A stretch of 64,000 nt of DNA from Salvator merianae (taxonomy: Eukaryota > Chordata > Lepidosauria > Squamata > Teiidae), in assembly GCA_003586115.2 (NCBI GenBank), contig QVOM02000126.1, forward strand, positions 57,704,943 through 57,768,942. Direction: 5' to 3'. The position numbers and the translations under genes are program-made. Below, one piece after another: positions 1 to 12,170 of the stretch. The number at the start of each line of letters is the position of its first letter. The first letter of the stretch is position 1. Below the pieces are notes generated by a model. The model was not told the DNA's origin and made no database searches. It worked only from the letters and a program-made list of their open reading frames with translations.

Positions 1-1537
1 TTTCATCTGTGCACATCCATACAACTGGTGCTCGTAATTTATCTTGTCATGGCTACCATTCCTTGAAGAAATGCTTCTGTGAAAAAACTCCCCTTGCAGC
101 AGCGGTTCTTGTCAGTGGCTGGATTTTGCAGCTTCAGAAATATGGCTGGAAGTCAGTACCATTTTCTGTGCTGCAAAGGATATCCCATGTGGAAATTGTG
201 CTGAGTTGTCATCATCTTGTCTCTGTGTGTCCACATAAGAAGGAAAGCTATCTTGGCTGCCACAATCTGCCATCAGGGTTGCAGATGCCCAAGAACATCC
301 AGAAGGCATTCTAGGCACCCTTGTGGATGTGGAACATGCTACTTTCATTTAAAAGAAATTTTCCACTGTCTTCAAAGGACGCTTTGATGGAACTGAATGG
401 TATTTCAATGGGCATGACATTAAAGAGTGAAACTTCTTCCCATACCTATGGTCTTCAGACTATACAGGGTCTGGCTTCAGCTGCAGTGCACATATGTAGC
501 GTTTCCATAATTGGCATCTCAGTATGGCATAGTGCTGGACCTTACTTCTCAGTGACCAAGCATAGAAATGGGCTGCGTGTTATCTATACTCTTTACCAAA
601 AAAATAAAAATAAAAGTTCATTGTCAAATGGAACAGAATACTTGCCAAGTTATTAACAATTAATAGCTGAGATTGAGCGGAATGACATGATTTAGGAACA
701 TTCCTTTTCTGCCTTTGACAAAGGGTGGGAAGAATCTGTAAGACAACCAAGACATTGCCCCATGGCTCTTTTGAAAAGGAACATCAGTCTAACCTTCTAT
801 ATTTTTTAAAAAAATACATCTACCAGTAGGTTTTAAGCTGCTGGCCTGTCAAAGGCCTCCTTCAAAGAGCTGCATACCAGCACCTCCTGAACTAACAATA
901 AGACATGTTTTACTAGTAGTGATGAAACATCTTCTATAAACACTCCCTACCTTACCAGCCATACTTTTCCCAGTATTGATTCACTGCTGAAATATTTGTG
1001 TCGCTGGAATTCTAGTAGATGAAACTGAACCTTCCACTGCTTGGACTTGTATGAGAGCCACTAAAAGCAGCGTGTACTTCAGCAGTTAGTGAATTAAATA
1101 AGCAAAGGCACCCTAATGGTCTCCGTGAGACCAGCACAGCTGACCTTAGCAAAGAGAAAGATAATAAAAGGAAGAATACAAACAAAAGACAGAACAGTGC
1201 GCCTTTTAATGGTCCATATGAATTCAGCATGCTGGGACTTAATGTTACATGTTACAGTCATCAGGACGCCATCAGGCATAAGCCATAATATGCTCCCCAT
1301 AATACAAAGCTGCTGCCAACAAAGCAAGAATCTCAAAGCTCTGATCCTAAAGATATATGTATATATATCTATTCTCCTACTGTACTAAAGGGTGCACAGA
1401 TTTTGGGTACAGCCAAACACACGGAACATGTGGTCACCCCGTTTCACATATTTTATTGACAGCTCCTTATATATTTTGTAAGCACACTGTAACTGAAGGG
1501 GAGGTTGCAAAGATTGCAACAAAATTCACAGTAAAAT
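1..1537. other. No gene or repeat recognised
   Basis: This is ordinary AT-rich sequence with short open frames on both strands, none longer than about 110 codons and none resembling a protein I know. I see no splice-bounded coding block, and no repeat recognised with confidence. Confidence 0.5.
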
Positions 1538-1702
1538 GAGTGGCCCATGTGATGCCATGACTCAGAGAGCCGGGCGATCACGATTCGAATCCTCATCTTG
1601 CCACGAAGCTGCTTCTCAACCTATTTTACCTGAGAGAGTTGTTATTAGGGGAATGTGGAGAGAACTCTGGATATCATGTCAACCTTCTTGGAGGAAACAG
1701 GT
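1538..1702 (+). repeat. Sauria-type tRNA-derived SINE, diverged copy
   Basis: The first 60 bases are tRNA-like, with a B-box-like GATTCGAATCC near 1,580. They are followed by a body with the Sauria SINE word order: a degraded 'GAGAGTTGTT' block and a 'CTTGGAGGAAA' tail block. The middle is shortened compared with the second copy next door. Sauria SINEs are transcribed by RNA polymerase III from an internal promoter and mobilised by BovB-type LINEs (family knowledge). The copy is old and certainly inactive. Confidence 0.6.
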
Positions 1703-1710
1703 TAGCGATC

Positions 1711-1952
1711 CAATGTATTGTAGATACTAGTGTATTGGACTGAAACATAGGAGTCCTTGGGATTCAATCCTCGCTCAGTCACTAAAGCCTACTGGATGAC
1801 CCATGGGCTAGTCACTGCCTCCCAGCTGAATCTCATTCACAAGATTGTTGCAAGGATAAAATAGAAAACAGAAGGATCATGTCTGCTGTTTTTGCTCTTT
1901 GGAGGAAAAGACGTCATGCACAGGATGTAAATGTAAGAAATAGCAGAATAAA
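1711..1952 (+). repeat. Sauria-type tRNA-derived SINE, fuller copy
   Basis: A tRNA-like head (a 'TATTGGACTGAAAC' region and a B-box-like GGGATTCAATCC near 1,760) leads into the characteristic body 'ACTGGATGACCCATGGGCTAGTCACT', 'CACAAGATTGTTGCAAGGATAAAATAG' and 'TCTTTGGAGGAAAAG'. All three blocks are in the order expected of Sauria SINEs. It lies directly downstream of another copy in the same orientation. Confidence 0.75.
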
Positions 1953-2425
1953 ACACCCTTCACCTCCATCCAACTAAAAGGGTGATTCTGCACCAGCTGC
2001 TATAGCAGACTAGCAAACATACTAGGAACCTCACTTCCACACACTGGTGCAGTCTGAAGGAGACACAAAGGCTGTGTCTAAATGTTGAGCTCCAGGCAAA
2101 ATAAGGGCAGGGCAAGCAAATGGCAGGTGCCAGATGCAGTTAACTCCTATTCCCCATGGCTATTCAGAGCAGCTTATCTGCAGAATTAGATTGTAAAACA
2201 TATTGTATTTGTCTTCAGTATTTAACTATCCTACCATTCCAGCCATCAGGAAAGGCGACTGACTTTAGTGAAGTGCTCTGAAAGAAATGTTAATATATCC
2301 CAGCTAACTAAATAACTATTGAATGCAGACTATTGAATGAATACACACACACACATAAACATGCTAATGACTTGTTGAAACTGACTCTGGCTTATTTCAT
2401 AAAAGTTGTATTGCTTCATTAAAAA

Positions 2426-2432
<7 letters not shown>

Positions 2433-2464
<32 letters not shown>
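2433..2464. repeat. (TA)n microsatellite
   Basis: About 16 uninterrupted TA dinucleotides. Confidence 0.95.
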
Positions 2465-2467
<3 letters not shown>

Positions 2468-2696
2468 CATTTGAAAAGAACCTTCTTTGGACCCTTTGCC
2501 AGATTGTCCCTAAAGGATAACATTGGGTGGCATTTCCAACCAATCTCCAGAAAAAACAGATTAATTCTCTGATTGAATGGACTTTTCATTTCAACAGTAT
2601 ACTGCAACTGATCTTTGGGTCCATTTGGATTTCACATTTGACTGAGTTGTGATCAGACAGGGCTTTTTAAAGTTGTTGCTTTAAGAAAAAGAATCC

Positions 2697-2699
<3 letters not shown>

Positions 2700-2742
<43 letters not shown>
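2700..2742. repeat. (CA)n microsatellite
   Basis: About 21 uninterrupted CA dinucleotides. Confidence 0.95.
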
Positions 2743-2745
<3 letters not shown>

Positions 2746-4404
2746 ACTTACAAACAGTTGTCCAAATATGTGGCTTATTTTCTACCTTATTTTGCCAAAC
2801 TGCAGCTTGCCTTCACCTCCAAATTACGAAATATCTCCCCTGATTACAGGTGTTACCCACTGATTGACCACTGGTCCTCTCATAGCAGGAAACTCCTACC
2901 TCTTTGCTTAGATAGTGTCCCATGGAACCCAGCTTAAAAAAAGAGACACCTGTGGTGCTATGAAATCCTGAATTATGAAGAGACAGTATTTCCAAGGTTT
3001 TGAGGCAGGGTAAGGTGAATGCTGGCAAAAATGTCTGCCATTTCAGACTCAAATTTGCCCAGTGGGCACCTCTTTAAGTATGTCTGGTCACCCCTTGAGC
3101 ATTTAGGCTTTTTTTCAGTTTTCATTTGAATGCAGTATCAATTAGCTTCCCAGCTGGTGGAGAGGTGTTATTTGTGGCATCAGACTATTTGATGGATGAT
3201 TAGAGAATGGAGACGGACAGACAGCAGTATTGCCTGCTAGAAGAAAAATAGTCCTGTCCCTTGTGCATAGTTCACCCATCATATTTCAAATGGGGCATTG
3301 TTGTGATGCTTTTCCACTGGAAAAGAACAGGCAGGAAAAATAGCCATATGCATTATGTACAATTTATCCATCTGTCTCTCGATCAAGTTTGAAAATGGGC
3401 AGTGTATGCAATTTTTTTTTCTTTTGCTTAGATCTAGTTTTCCACTCAGTGAAAAATGTTAACATGGAATCCAAATTTAATTGACAGCTCATGAGTGTTC
3501 CCTTGGCTGAATTAAAGTGTCTGACACTCATCTTCCAAGCATCAGGAATCACAGGTGCAAGGGGCCAGCTATGTCAATCAGAACATGTGATGACATATTA
3601 CAAGAGTTTAAAAAATATATGAGAATCTATGGGCTGACCTTCATTCCAAGGCCAGAGCATTGTACATCAGTGGATTCTTCTATTTGGCTGTTTTTAGTCA
3701 CTTTATTCCTTTTTGTTGCGTAATACTCTAGTTTCTAAATTGCACTGCCTGAAGGCCATAGTACAAAAATAAGTTGTGCACCAGTTTGCTTATACTCCAA
3801 CCCATCTTCGGTGATTTGTGGCTGATGAAGGTAGGATTGCACATTCCTACACTAAATTTGTATTCCTGAAGGAAACAGCATCAAATTATCTACCCAAGCT
3901 GCAAACCAATTGGACTCTTGACAGATTTAAAATAGTTTTAAAATTATTATTATTAAAATAAATCTTTGCTCAGAATATTGGGATTATTTTTTAAAAAAAA
4001 AAATTAAAAAATCATTAAAATCAACCAAATGTCTACATGTCCTGTGGTTTGGGTTTCATTCCATTTTGGGTGTCACTGTTCCCTCTATATGGAACAGAGG
4101 GACTTGAAGTGTTTTTCCATTATTCTCCATGGCTGGAACATCCAGAAATGGATTTGAAATAGATCAAGCGTTTTGAAAAAAAATAAAATAAAGTTGTCTA
4201 TTTTGACAAAACACTTGAACTGTTTTTTTGATTCTGAGGTTTTTTCCCCTCTGCATTGAAACAAAACTCAAAATTCATTTTGTGCACCCTGCTAGTGGAA
4301 TTGCTAATAAAGTTCAGGTAGAAAATCTCTGTAGATAACAAAGCCTAATCCAAACTCACCCCAGCTGTTCATTGACAGAGTAGGACATGGAACAAATAAT
4401 CTGC

Positions 4405-4750
4405 TACTGGATCAAGAGAGGGCCATTCATATTCAGATGGCTCATTCCACTCCACCCCTGTGTGCTGCTTTCAAAGACCCCTTGGAGGCAGCTCTGAGCC
4501 TCTGAAGACTAGGAACTTTCATTCCTAGCCATTTTTTCCAGGACACCCTTTGTGTGTGCTGCCAATTCTGGCAGCACTTCCTGGAGTGCCACCAAAAAAG
4601 CATTCCCTGTCATATTATGGCCTATGGGGGTGTGCTTTCTTCATGCCCTTCATAGCCCAGTATATGAGCTCTGGTACAGTTGTGTACCTCTTTAAAGAGA
4701 CCCATAGCAAGGTCAGGGTGAGGCACCATTTTGGCACCTTATTGTGAACT
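4405..4750. mobile_element. Fragment of non-autonomous DNA transposon family R
   Basis: Phrases such as 'GAACTTTCATTCCTAGCCATT', 'TCTGGCAGCACTTCC' and 'CAGTATATGAGCTCTGG' recur in the family R copies at 48.9-49.1 kb and 59.4-59.5 kb. Terminal repeats are not clear at either side, so the boundaries are approximate. It abuts the L2/CR1-group reverse transcriptase fragment. Confidence 0.5.
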
Positions 4751-4774
4751 AGAGCTTTGACTACAAATAAGGCA

Positions 4775-5650
4775 TGATTGGAAGCTGCCATATCCATCTC
4801 TCCTAATTCAGATGGCATGTATAGATGGAACTGGATGTTTGCATTCTGATGGCACCTTACCACAAATCTCCTGATGCATTTTCATTGCAACTTCATATAG
4901 ATGTTTAAGAGCATAGAAAATAAAATCAGTCCTTGTGGAATACCACAATTACTCTCTGGTATCAACCTTGGAGGTAGGAATGAAACCAACTCAATGCAGT
5001 ATCTACAACTTCCAAGCTCCATAGACTTTCCAGAATGATATCATAGTTGATGGTATTAGAAACTGCCAAGAGATCCAGAAGAACCAACACAATTACACTC
5101 CTGACCTTCTCCCAGAGTTCATCAACCAGGGTAACCAAGACAATCTCAGTGGCATAATAGAGCCTCAAGCCAGATTTTAATGGGTCTAGATGATCAGCTT
5201 CATCCAAGCATGCCTGCAGTTGAGTGGTCATGGCACTCTGCAATACCTTGCCCCAAAATGATAAGCTGGTTACTAGGCAGTAGTAGTTAAACTCTTCTGG
5301 ATTCAGGATGTCCTCTTGAGAAGGGGTACACCACTGTCTCTATAAAAGTCAACGAGATGACTTCATCCCTCAAGGAAACATTTGCCACACCCTGGACATA
5401 CCTGGACATACCCTACTGACTAGCTTTTATCTGTCATAAAGAACAAGGATCCAGAGAGCAAGTGGTTGGCCAAATCCCTGCAAGCAGCTTGCCCACATCC
5501 TTGGGGTACAGCAACTGAAATTGATCCAAGATAACTGGACCAGAGATTTACACCTCTAATTTAGATCTCTAGAGAATTCCATCTCTAATTCCTGATTATC
5601 ATCTGTGGAATCAATAACATGTCTAACATGCTCCTCCCTTCTTCACCAGG
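4775..5650 (-). pseudogene. L2/CR1-group LINE reverse transcriptase fragment
   Basis: Read on the minus strand, this is a broken copy of the reverse transcriptase of an L2/CR1-group non-LTR retrotransposon, the enzyme that copies the element's RNA into the genome. An open stretch at 4,962-5,243 carries GLRLYYATEIVLVTLVDEL followed by a block of the LLDL..S.TI(D/N) type and a WFHSYLQG end. After a frameshift, 4,815-4,960 reads IPQGLILFSMLLNIYMKLQ and then CHQNANIQFHLY. The family normally has YADDTQLY at this last place, so the catalytic aspartates are lost. Further upstream (5,250-5,650) the reading is interrupted by several stops. The copy is dead and truncated at both ends. The assignment is from remembered motifs; L2 versus CR1 is not settled. 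Confidence 0.8.
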
Positions 5651-5952
5651 TGAAGGTAGCTGGCTTTTGGGCATGTCCTGTCCAGATAAAGACCAGTGGG
5701 AAAGAACTTATGGGGAAAGGCTTGCTCTGGATTTAATGATAGTCCTGCCTGAAACTGAGAACAAACTTTCTCAGGTCACAGCGAAAGGAGAGGGATATAA
5801 AGCATACTAGACAATTAGTTTTACCAATAATTGTCAAACTTCATGATTTTTCTTCCCACTAAGGAAGGTGATCACCGAAGACAAGGCAAAACAAGAGCAA
5901 TAACAATAGTAGCAGCAGCACTAGTAGTCGTAGTAGTAGGAACACTTCCCCA
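5651..5952. other. No feature recognised
   Basis: Short spacer. It includes an imperfect trinucleotide run of AGC/AGT type near 5,910-5,935. Confidence 0.5.
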
Positions 5953-6060
5953 GGGCCTTTCTGCACTAAAAGTCTATGATTGGAATCAGTGGGTCTGGAA
6001 CAGCCAGGCCTGCCGATTTTGACCATGGAGAGGCATGGCTTGGATCACCAGCTGAAGATA
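5953..6060 (+). mobile_element. Family R terminal fragment
   Basis: The end motif GGCCTTTCTGCACTAAAAG is followed by 'GGGTCTGGAACAGCCAGGCCTGC', the same start as in the family R copies at 38.0 kb and 19.2 kb. The other end is missing. Confidence 0.55.
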
Positions 6061-6227
6061 AGATAATATTCCAGCCTATCTCTCCTGCACCTCTCCCTCA
6101 CTGCCTTACAAATTTCAGTTTACTAGTTGTTGCTGAGATGGGATGATGTTCCACCTTTTTGGCCCATGTCCCTTTGCAAAAGCTGCAGTTATTTCATAAA
6201 GCAGGTAATATAATCCACCTTTCATCT

Positions 6228-6285
6228 TCCTTCCTTCCTTCCTTCCTTCCTTCCTTCCTTCCTTCCTTCCTTCCTTCCCTCCTTC
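6228..6285. repeat. (CCTT)n microsatellite
   Basis: About 14 CTTC/CCTT units, nearly pure. The complementary strand reads as (GGAA)n. Confidence 0.95.
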
Positions 6286-7798
6286 TGACATCCAGGGACC
6301 ATGTCAAATAAAAAGGAGAAGGTGAGCAGTGGTAGTCCATGGCCTGAGTCTCACAGAAACAAGGCAAAACTCTGGTTGGAAGACTCAACAAGTCAAAAGA
6401 CTTCCAGCTGCAGTCTCATCACTATCTTTGTTGCCCACATAGAAGTGCTCAGCATATTAGCACTGAAGGGGCAAGAACAGAATACTCCTAAATCAAAAAA
6501 TGAGTAGGCTTAGGCCATCCACACTGGAGCAGGATGCAGACTTTGGCATGTTGCCCCAGGACACATTCCATGCTGCATATCACCTTAGAGCCTTGAGGGA
6601 TTATTGCTGCAGTGAAACAACACTCACAGCATTAAAAAAAAAAAAAAAAAAAATGCCCAGAATTTACTGGGGATTGGAAATGTGGAAAGAGATATACCAC
6701 ATTTTCAGTCCCTGATAGTAATTCAGGTCCCTTAAACTGACTCATGGCTATTGCACACATTTTCATGGCAGCCAGGTGTCATCCCTCCCCCAGCAAGGTG
6801 ACCTCAGAGTAGTTGGGACAGGAGTAGTAGGGGAAGGGGTTGGGAAGCTCAGGGTCCAAATGGTGGTGGATGCATTTGTCCACTGAGGCTTGCAGATGCC
6901 CAGATATCTCTGAAAAGAGGCTGCATATGTAGTGCCTTAGAAGAAAGAAACTCTGAAAAGGTACAGAGAGAAAAGTAGGGATAGAACAATGGAAGATGAT
7001 CAAGTAGGAAAGAAGATGGTAACACGAAACCAGGAGGAGGAAATGCAGGAAAGAGAACTTTTTACAATGCAATTGATGAGTTATTGTCTAGACTTCATGT
7101 GACTTTTTTCCAGTCCAAAATAGTACTGAAGGTTTCCCTCAGCAGCAAGGCTAACAATCTGTGACCTCCATTCTTCAAATGGAATATCAGGATTTCAAGA
7201 GCCTGAAATCATTTGGAATACCAACAGAATCCATATGCAAAGGCTTGGAATGTGAACCAAGAATGCTGGGGAAAAGTGCATAGAAATCAAATCATGTACT
7301 TGTTTCAAGCTGACAGGAGCTTGAGTGTTTTGCCTTGATGGGCACAAATGCTGGCAAGTCAAACTATTTGGCAAGAATACGCTTAAGCTGAGTGCTTTCA
7401 TTCAATCCTGCAAGAAAGAAGGCAACCTCTGAGGTCCACCTGGAGATGACATATAATTCTGCTGGGCTCAAATGCAGCCATAAAGCTTGGCGTTAGAAAA
7501 AGAACTTCATTTTCTTTCATTTCAGGGAGTGTTTCCTATGTGTATCCTCACTGCACTTGTATAGTAGAATTGTTCTTCTACATTTACGGTTTAAATGATT
7601 AAGGGGGGTTGTGATAAAAATGGAGAAAAATCTGCATTCATGAGATTGCACCAGGAAATGGTTACATTGTGGGATATTTTTTGGCTTAAGGGGGGATAAA
7701 ATATGACCAGTTTTGAGTTCTTTTGTGTTCACAAGTTTCTGTACTCACACAATTTTGGTGAAATGGACCCGTGCAAATGTCAAGGGATTTATGTGTGC
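6286..7798. other. No gene recognised; poly(A) run inside
   Basis: Anonymous sequence. A 20-base A run lies at about 6,634-6,653 but I see no retrotransposon body immediately upstream that it would terminate. Open frames are short and composition-driven. Confidence 0.45.
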
Positions 7799-8110
7799 TG
7801 AACTGGTTTGTTGGTTCATGATTCGCAGTGAACTAATTAGTCTGGGAATGTTTGCACTGAACTGAACATTTAGTTGTTCAAATATCCAAAAAGTTGATCA
7901 AACTGAACCAATCCCCCCCACCGTTTTCGCCCTTGAAAAGGGCTTCATCCATGGAAAAAATGCTACTTCTTTGTTTTTGAACCAACTTTTTTTTGAACCA
8001 AACTGTTTTTGAACAGTTTGAACAAACTGTTTGTTTAATTAACTGTTTTGCTATTAAACCAAACAAGTGGATGTTCTGTTCGATGGATAACATAATACAC
8101 AATTTTAATA
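7799..8110 (-). mobile_element. Non-autonomous DNA transposon family V, GAAC/AAAC-rich
   Basis: The stretch alternates GAACC/AACAAACTG words and contains 'TTTTCGCCCTTGAAAAGGGC' followed by 'GGAAAAAATGCTA'. The copy at 39.2 kb has the same segments in reverse complement, so both are one family in opposite orientation. Parts of it fold back (for example around 7,985-8,045). Boundaries are approximate. Confidence 0.5.
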
Positions 8111-8329
8111 CATGCTTATCTCTACAAGAGAAGTGTGCACTTCCTTTCATGGAGTGTCATATTTTGTTTTTAAATAACTTAACATTACATTGGATCTGAT
8201 GTATATGTATTGGATCATTTAGACACTAGTGAATATAATCTCAGCAGACGTTTCTAAACACTCCAGTCCTAAAAAAGGTCCATTAATATTGATTAGAAAG
8301 CCAGTTAGTAATGGCCGATAAAATAAGAA

Positions 8330-8455
8330 GTCTAACTTCCAGCATAACTTATCTTGCAGAATTGTTATGAAAATAAAATAGAGGGAAGAAAATATTTTCC
8401 AGCTTGAGCACTTTGAAAGACAGGGGTGATATAAATGCATAAATAAAATACCACC
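8330..8455 (+). repeat. Sauria-type SINE, 3' half only
   Basis: The words 'TGCAGAATTGTTATGAAAATAAAATAG' and 'GGTGATATAAATGCATAAATAAAAT' correspond to the body and the 3' end of Sauria-type SINEs. The tRNA-like head is absent, as expected of a 5'-truncated retrotransposed copy. Confidence 0.55.
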
Positions 8456-9769
8456 ATAAAAATCAGGAGCATCTTTAGCTTTGAGGGGGTCTATGGGGCA
8501 GAGATGTATTGAACTGGGTTCTGGGAGTTTGGGTTCATAGCAAATCTAATCTCCTCACTGCTAAAACTGACTGGCAGATGAAGCTCAATTGACCAAGACT
8601 GCTGGTTGTTACAAATTGGAGTTCATCAAAACTTGCTTCTCCCTTTGTATCCACAACCTTCTTCCCAGGACTACCACTGACTCTTCTTTGGCACACACCA
8701 CACCTATCTCCTGACTTCATCTGTTCTAAGCCACTGCTGCTGACTGTATGTTTTTTGGAAGTGCCACTTGACCTGCTCCAGAGCATGCTGAACTTGCAGC
8801 AGAGCCACATACTTGGCTTTCTGGAAGAACTAGTAGTGCTCGAGTTCCAGAAGGCCCAGATAAGCATGAAGGACTTGGAAGCAGGTGGAATGGTGTTTTC
8901 AACATCCATGGGGCCAGAGGCAGTGGTCCAGCATGGCTCAAGTGGCACAAGTGGCAGAATTAGTTGTGAGGGGAGAAGGAGGATCTTGTCCACTTTCTTG
9001 CAATTCCTGCAAGGATTGGCTCATTTTTGGACCAAATCTCCAAATTTTAGCAATTCTGTTCCAAGCTTTATGAATGAAGGATGTTTACAATGAACCAGTT
9101 AATCTAGAACCCAGTCCACTACATCCCTAATTTGTGGCAAAGGTTCCTCTGATACCATATTAATTTCCTACAATGTACCTAAGGCACCATCTGTAGTAGT
9201 ACCTAAAATGCACCCATTAATTCCCAGAAGATGGGTTGCCTAAACTACTGGGTGCACAAGATTCTGGGCCTCCAGGCATTCCTGGCCCTTACTCTCCACC
9301 AAGCTGCATTACCCTCCAACTAAAGTGACCTTCCAGGACTTTTCATGGAATAACTCCAAGGCTGTTTTCATCAGAGGGATTAGTCTCCTCCTCCTATATG
9401 GATGCAAGAGGTCAGAGAAGGTGACTTGAAAGCTGTAATCCTGCTTGGAATTGCTGGAATAGGCATTGAAAATGACTGGCCACTGGCACCACTTCCAGAC
9501 CAACACAGTGAGTCCAGGGAGGATCCTTGCTGCTGCAAGTGGATTTTCTGCAGGCAGCAGAGTTCTGGGAGACCTGCTTTGACCACTCTTGAAGTGGCTC
9601 ACAGCCTCCCACCTTGGATCCTACCCCTTTTAGAGGTCAAATGGATAAATCCTATAATGAAATCAACACAGGGAGTTAAGGGCATTTTGTTTACTATTAT
9701 TGTTTGAACATCATCAGTGACAGTCCAGAAACAGCTAGAGGAACTCATAGGCTAATGTTTGCTGAAGGT
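8456..9769. other. No gene recognised; overlapping open frames of unclear meaning
   Basis: Open frames of 152 codons (8,535-8,993, minus) and 112 codons (8,755-9,093, plus) overlap here in opposite directions. Neither has a recognisable domain and the minus-strand one is low in complexity (Ser-rich). The stretch is somewhat GC-richer than its surroundings and may be an unrecognised mobile element. Confidence 0.4.
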
Positions 9770-9777
9770 ATTTCTAG

Positions 9778-10126
9778 CAGGGATGTGCACACACACAAAA
9801 AAGTTTTCGATTAGTTTTCGATTAGTTTTTGAATGAAAATCTGTATTTTCGCTTTGTCAGTGAATATTGTTGTTGAAAAATGCATTTTTCACATTCATTT
9901 TTGCATTTTTCGCAATGCTTTCCCATTGAAAATGCCATTTTCATGACTTAAACATAGCGAAAATTGCAAAAATTCAACAAGTTTCATTTCCATAAAAAAG
10001 AGGCTTTTTCATTTTCGATCGAAAACTGCTAATGCGAAAAACATCATTTTCGTTTCAATGCGAAAATTCTCGAAAATGAAATTTCATATGAATTTTCAAA
10101 TGTGAATCGAAATGTGCACATCCATA
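9778..10126. mobile_element. hAT-like non-autonomous element, family W
   Basis: The left end is CAGGGATGTGCAC and the right end GTGCACATCCATA, an imperfect terminal inverted repeat. The flanks are ATTTCTAG (9,770-9,777) and ATTTCTAC (10,127-10,134), an 8-bp target duplication with one mismatch. The interior is made of GAAAAT/CGAAAA words without coding capacity. An 8-bp duplication with CAGGG ends is typical of the hAT superfamily (family knowledge). A relative lies at 36.2 kb. Confidence 0.75.
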
Positions 10127-10160
10127 ATTTCTACTCTATAAAAATCCTTAACAATTTCTT

Positions 10161-10545
10161 GGGCCATTTCTGCACTTATGGAGGCTACCTTGGTGCAGCA
10201 AAATACAACCCATTAAGGCAGCCTGTTTCACGCCAGCCTCCACACCAGCTCCAAAGCTCATGCCGGCTGCAAAGCTTGTGCCAGCAGCCTCAGAACTGGT
10301 GTGGGGTGGCTCTGAAGGCAAAGATGAAAGTTCCTGGCCTTTATAGATCCCAGGAAAACCATTTCAGTGGTGTACCTTGTATCACCAACATGGATCCCCC
10401 TTGGTGTATTGGATCTACCTGGATACAGGACCATTTAAGCAGAATGGTGTCTTCTAAATTAATAGATATACTATTACATTGCACACTTAAGCTTAAGCTG
10501 CTTAAATGCTGCCCAGATGCAACATACAGAGGTAAGACAATAGCT
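10161..10545 (+). mobile_element. Family R DNA transposon copy
   Basis: The start GGGCCATTTCTGCACTTATGG matches the family end motif. The interior shares 'CACACCAGCTCCAAAGCTCATG' with the 38.1 kb copy and ends in a degraded 'GAGGTAAGAC' end block. The right terminal repeat is not intact. Confidence 0.6.
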
Positions 10546-12116
10546 GCATCCACTTAGCCACTTTAGGCTCCCTCCTGAGCTACCAGAGGGAAACAATGGA
10601 CAAATACACCTGTCCCCTATGAAGTGTTGAACCAGCTCAATCCTTGACTGAAATGACCTGCTTGTAAGACCCTTCAACCTACTCTTGGGGTGCTTCAGTT
10701 GGAGGAACTTGCCTCTGTTCCATGTAGTTACATGGGGTGGGAGGAGGCAATTCAACAGGTGAGAACCCCACCTGAAATTGGTGTTTGGAGCTCCAAAAAT
10801 GGGCCATGTCTGGCCATATCTGTGGTCCTCCATGATGGTTCTGGGCAGTATTCTCACTTCTGTGAGCAGAGTTCTACTCATAGCAGCTTGCTGAGAGCTG
10901 CATTGAGGCTAATAATATTTGCCTGTCACTCAGTTGCTCCAGGGTGGTTTGGGTGGTGATGATGCAGCCCACATCAAACAGAAAGGATCAATTGCCACTT
11001 GTCCTTTTCCGGGATGGCTTTCCTTAGAGATCATTTCATTTGTTCACTGAAATAACTGTCTACATTTTGTAAGAACTATTATCTTAATTTGTCCCTCTCT
11101 TTGCACCTTCTTTTCCAATCATCACAATAATAGCCAGAGCTTTATGTTTCCCATTTTGACAGAGACCCACTGTTCCTGTTGTTTGCCATAACATAATAAC
11201 CACCCCAAGATTTTCTTCATAAGAATGTCATCTGGAAATCAGATTTAATACACACCCAGATTGGCAAATTCTTGGAGAGAATAGATGGTAGTCATAGTAG
11301 TACAATGAAGAAACAGGAGAAATAGGAGCTAGAAATAAATATGTTTAAGTTAATAGAATCTTCTTTGAGCACCACAATTAAATGATAAATTATACCTAGT
11401 GATTTTGCAAAGATGCTTCCATCAAGAGGGGCCATTAAAGTAGCCTGGTGTTTCCTTCAAACTACTGTTCCTTTCAAGGAATCCCACGCTTCATTGTGCA
11501 AGGTCAGTAAGTCAGTGTAAGACCACCCTGGTTGGAGGGAATATGCAGCGGGGATATGCTTCTGACACAGGGTTGTGCTGAATCCCTCAGCTGAGAAATG
11601 TCATGTAACACCTTTTCTATTTATGGTGACTCATAAACAGGAAGCTCCGTCTTGGCCATGACACTGTAGCTATTTCATATTCTAGATCTTGTTATGAAGG
11701 GAGGGGACGGCAAAGAAATGCTCTCCCTTCCACATACACAGAAAGAACTCAGCAGGACATTTAAAGGAGCTGCCCTGGGCATTCTTTGCCAAAACAAATA
11801 TTGCCAAATTAGTAAGCCATGCTGAACAACTGAAGCGCAAAGCGCAAATTTATCAACTGAAATAAAATGGTAAGAGTAGCCAAGGAGACAGCAATAGTAT
11901 AGTTCATCTTTTAAAAGTAGGTGTTTTTGTTGGCCAGTTACTGGAGAGTGACATGGGAACAGTAAGAAAAAAGAAAGAATGCCTGTTACACCCTTGACAA
12001 AAAGTGCGTACTGCAGACCAAGTGCAAATAAAAACGTCCACACATCCAAATTCTCTCTTCCTACCATCCAAGATGGGAAAACAACTGGCAGCGACCGACT
12101 GGGAAGAGATGATTTA
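10546..12116. other. No gene or repeat recognised
   Basis: Anonymous sequence. A 130-codon minus frame at 11,675-12,067 and a 135-codon minus frame at 10,474-10,881 have no domain I can name and no splice context. Confidence 0.45.
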
Positions 12117-12155
<39 letters not shown>

Positions 12156-12157
12156 TA
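12117..12157. repeat. (GATA)n microsatellite
   Basis: About ten GATA units, directly beside the 85-bp tandem array. Confidence 0.95.
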
Positions 12158-12170
12158 GATATTGATTTTT

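Larger units (their letters stand above)
1953..4404. other. No gene recognised; contains two dinucleotide microsatellites
   Basis: AT-rich sequence without a convincing coding block. It holds a (TA)n run at about 2,433-2,464 and a (CA)n run at about 2,700-2,742, listed separately. The rest shows no repeat that I recognise. Confidence 0.5.

Noticed and set aside
1560..1790. tRNA genes suggested by B-box-like motifs.
   Set aside because: The motifs belong to SINE heads; no cloverleaf can be completed and SINE bodies follow directly.
4962..5243. Functional reverse transcriptase gene.
   Set aside because: The catalytic site is replaced (CHQNANI in place of the CHQYADD pattern) and the frame is broken on both sides.
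8535..8993. A 152-codon minus-strand open frame as a possible gene.
   Set aside because: Ser/Pro-rich composition, no recognisable domain, no splice or promoter context, and competing frames on the other strand of similar length.
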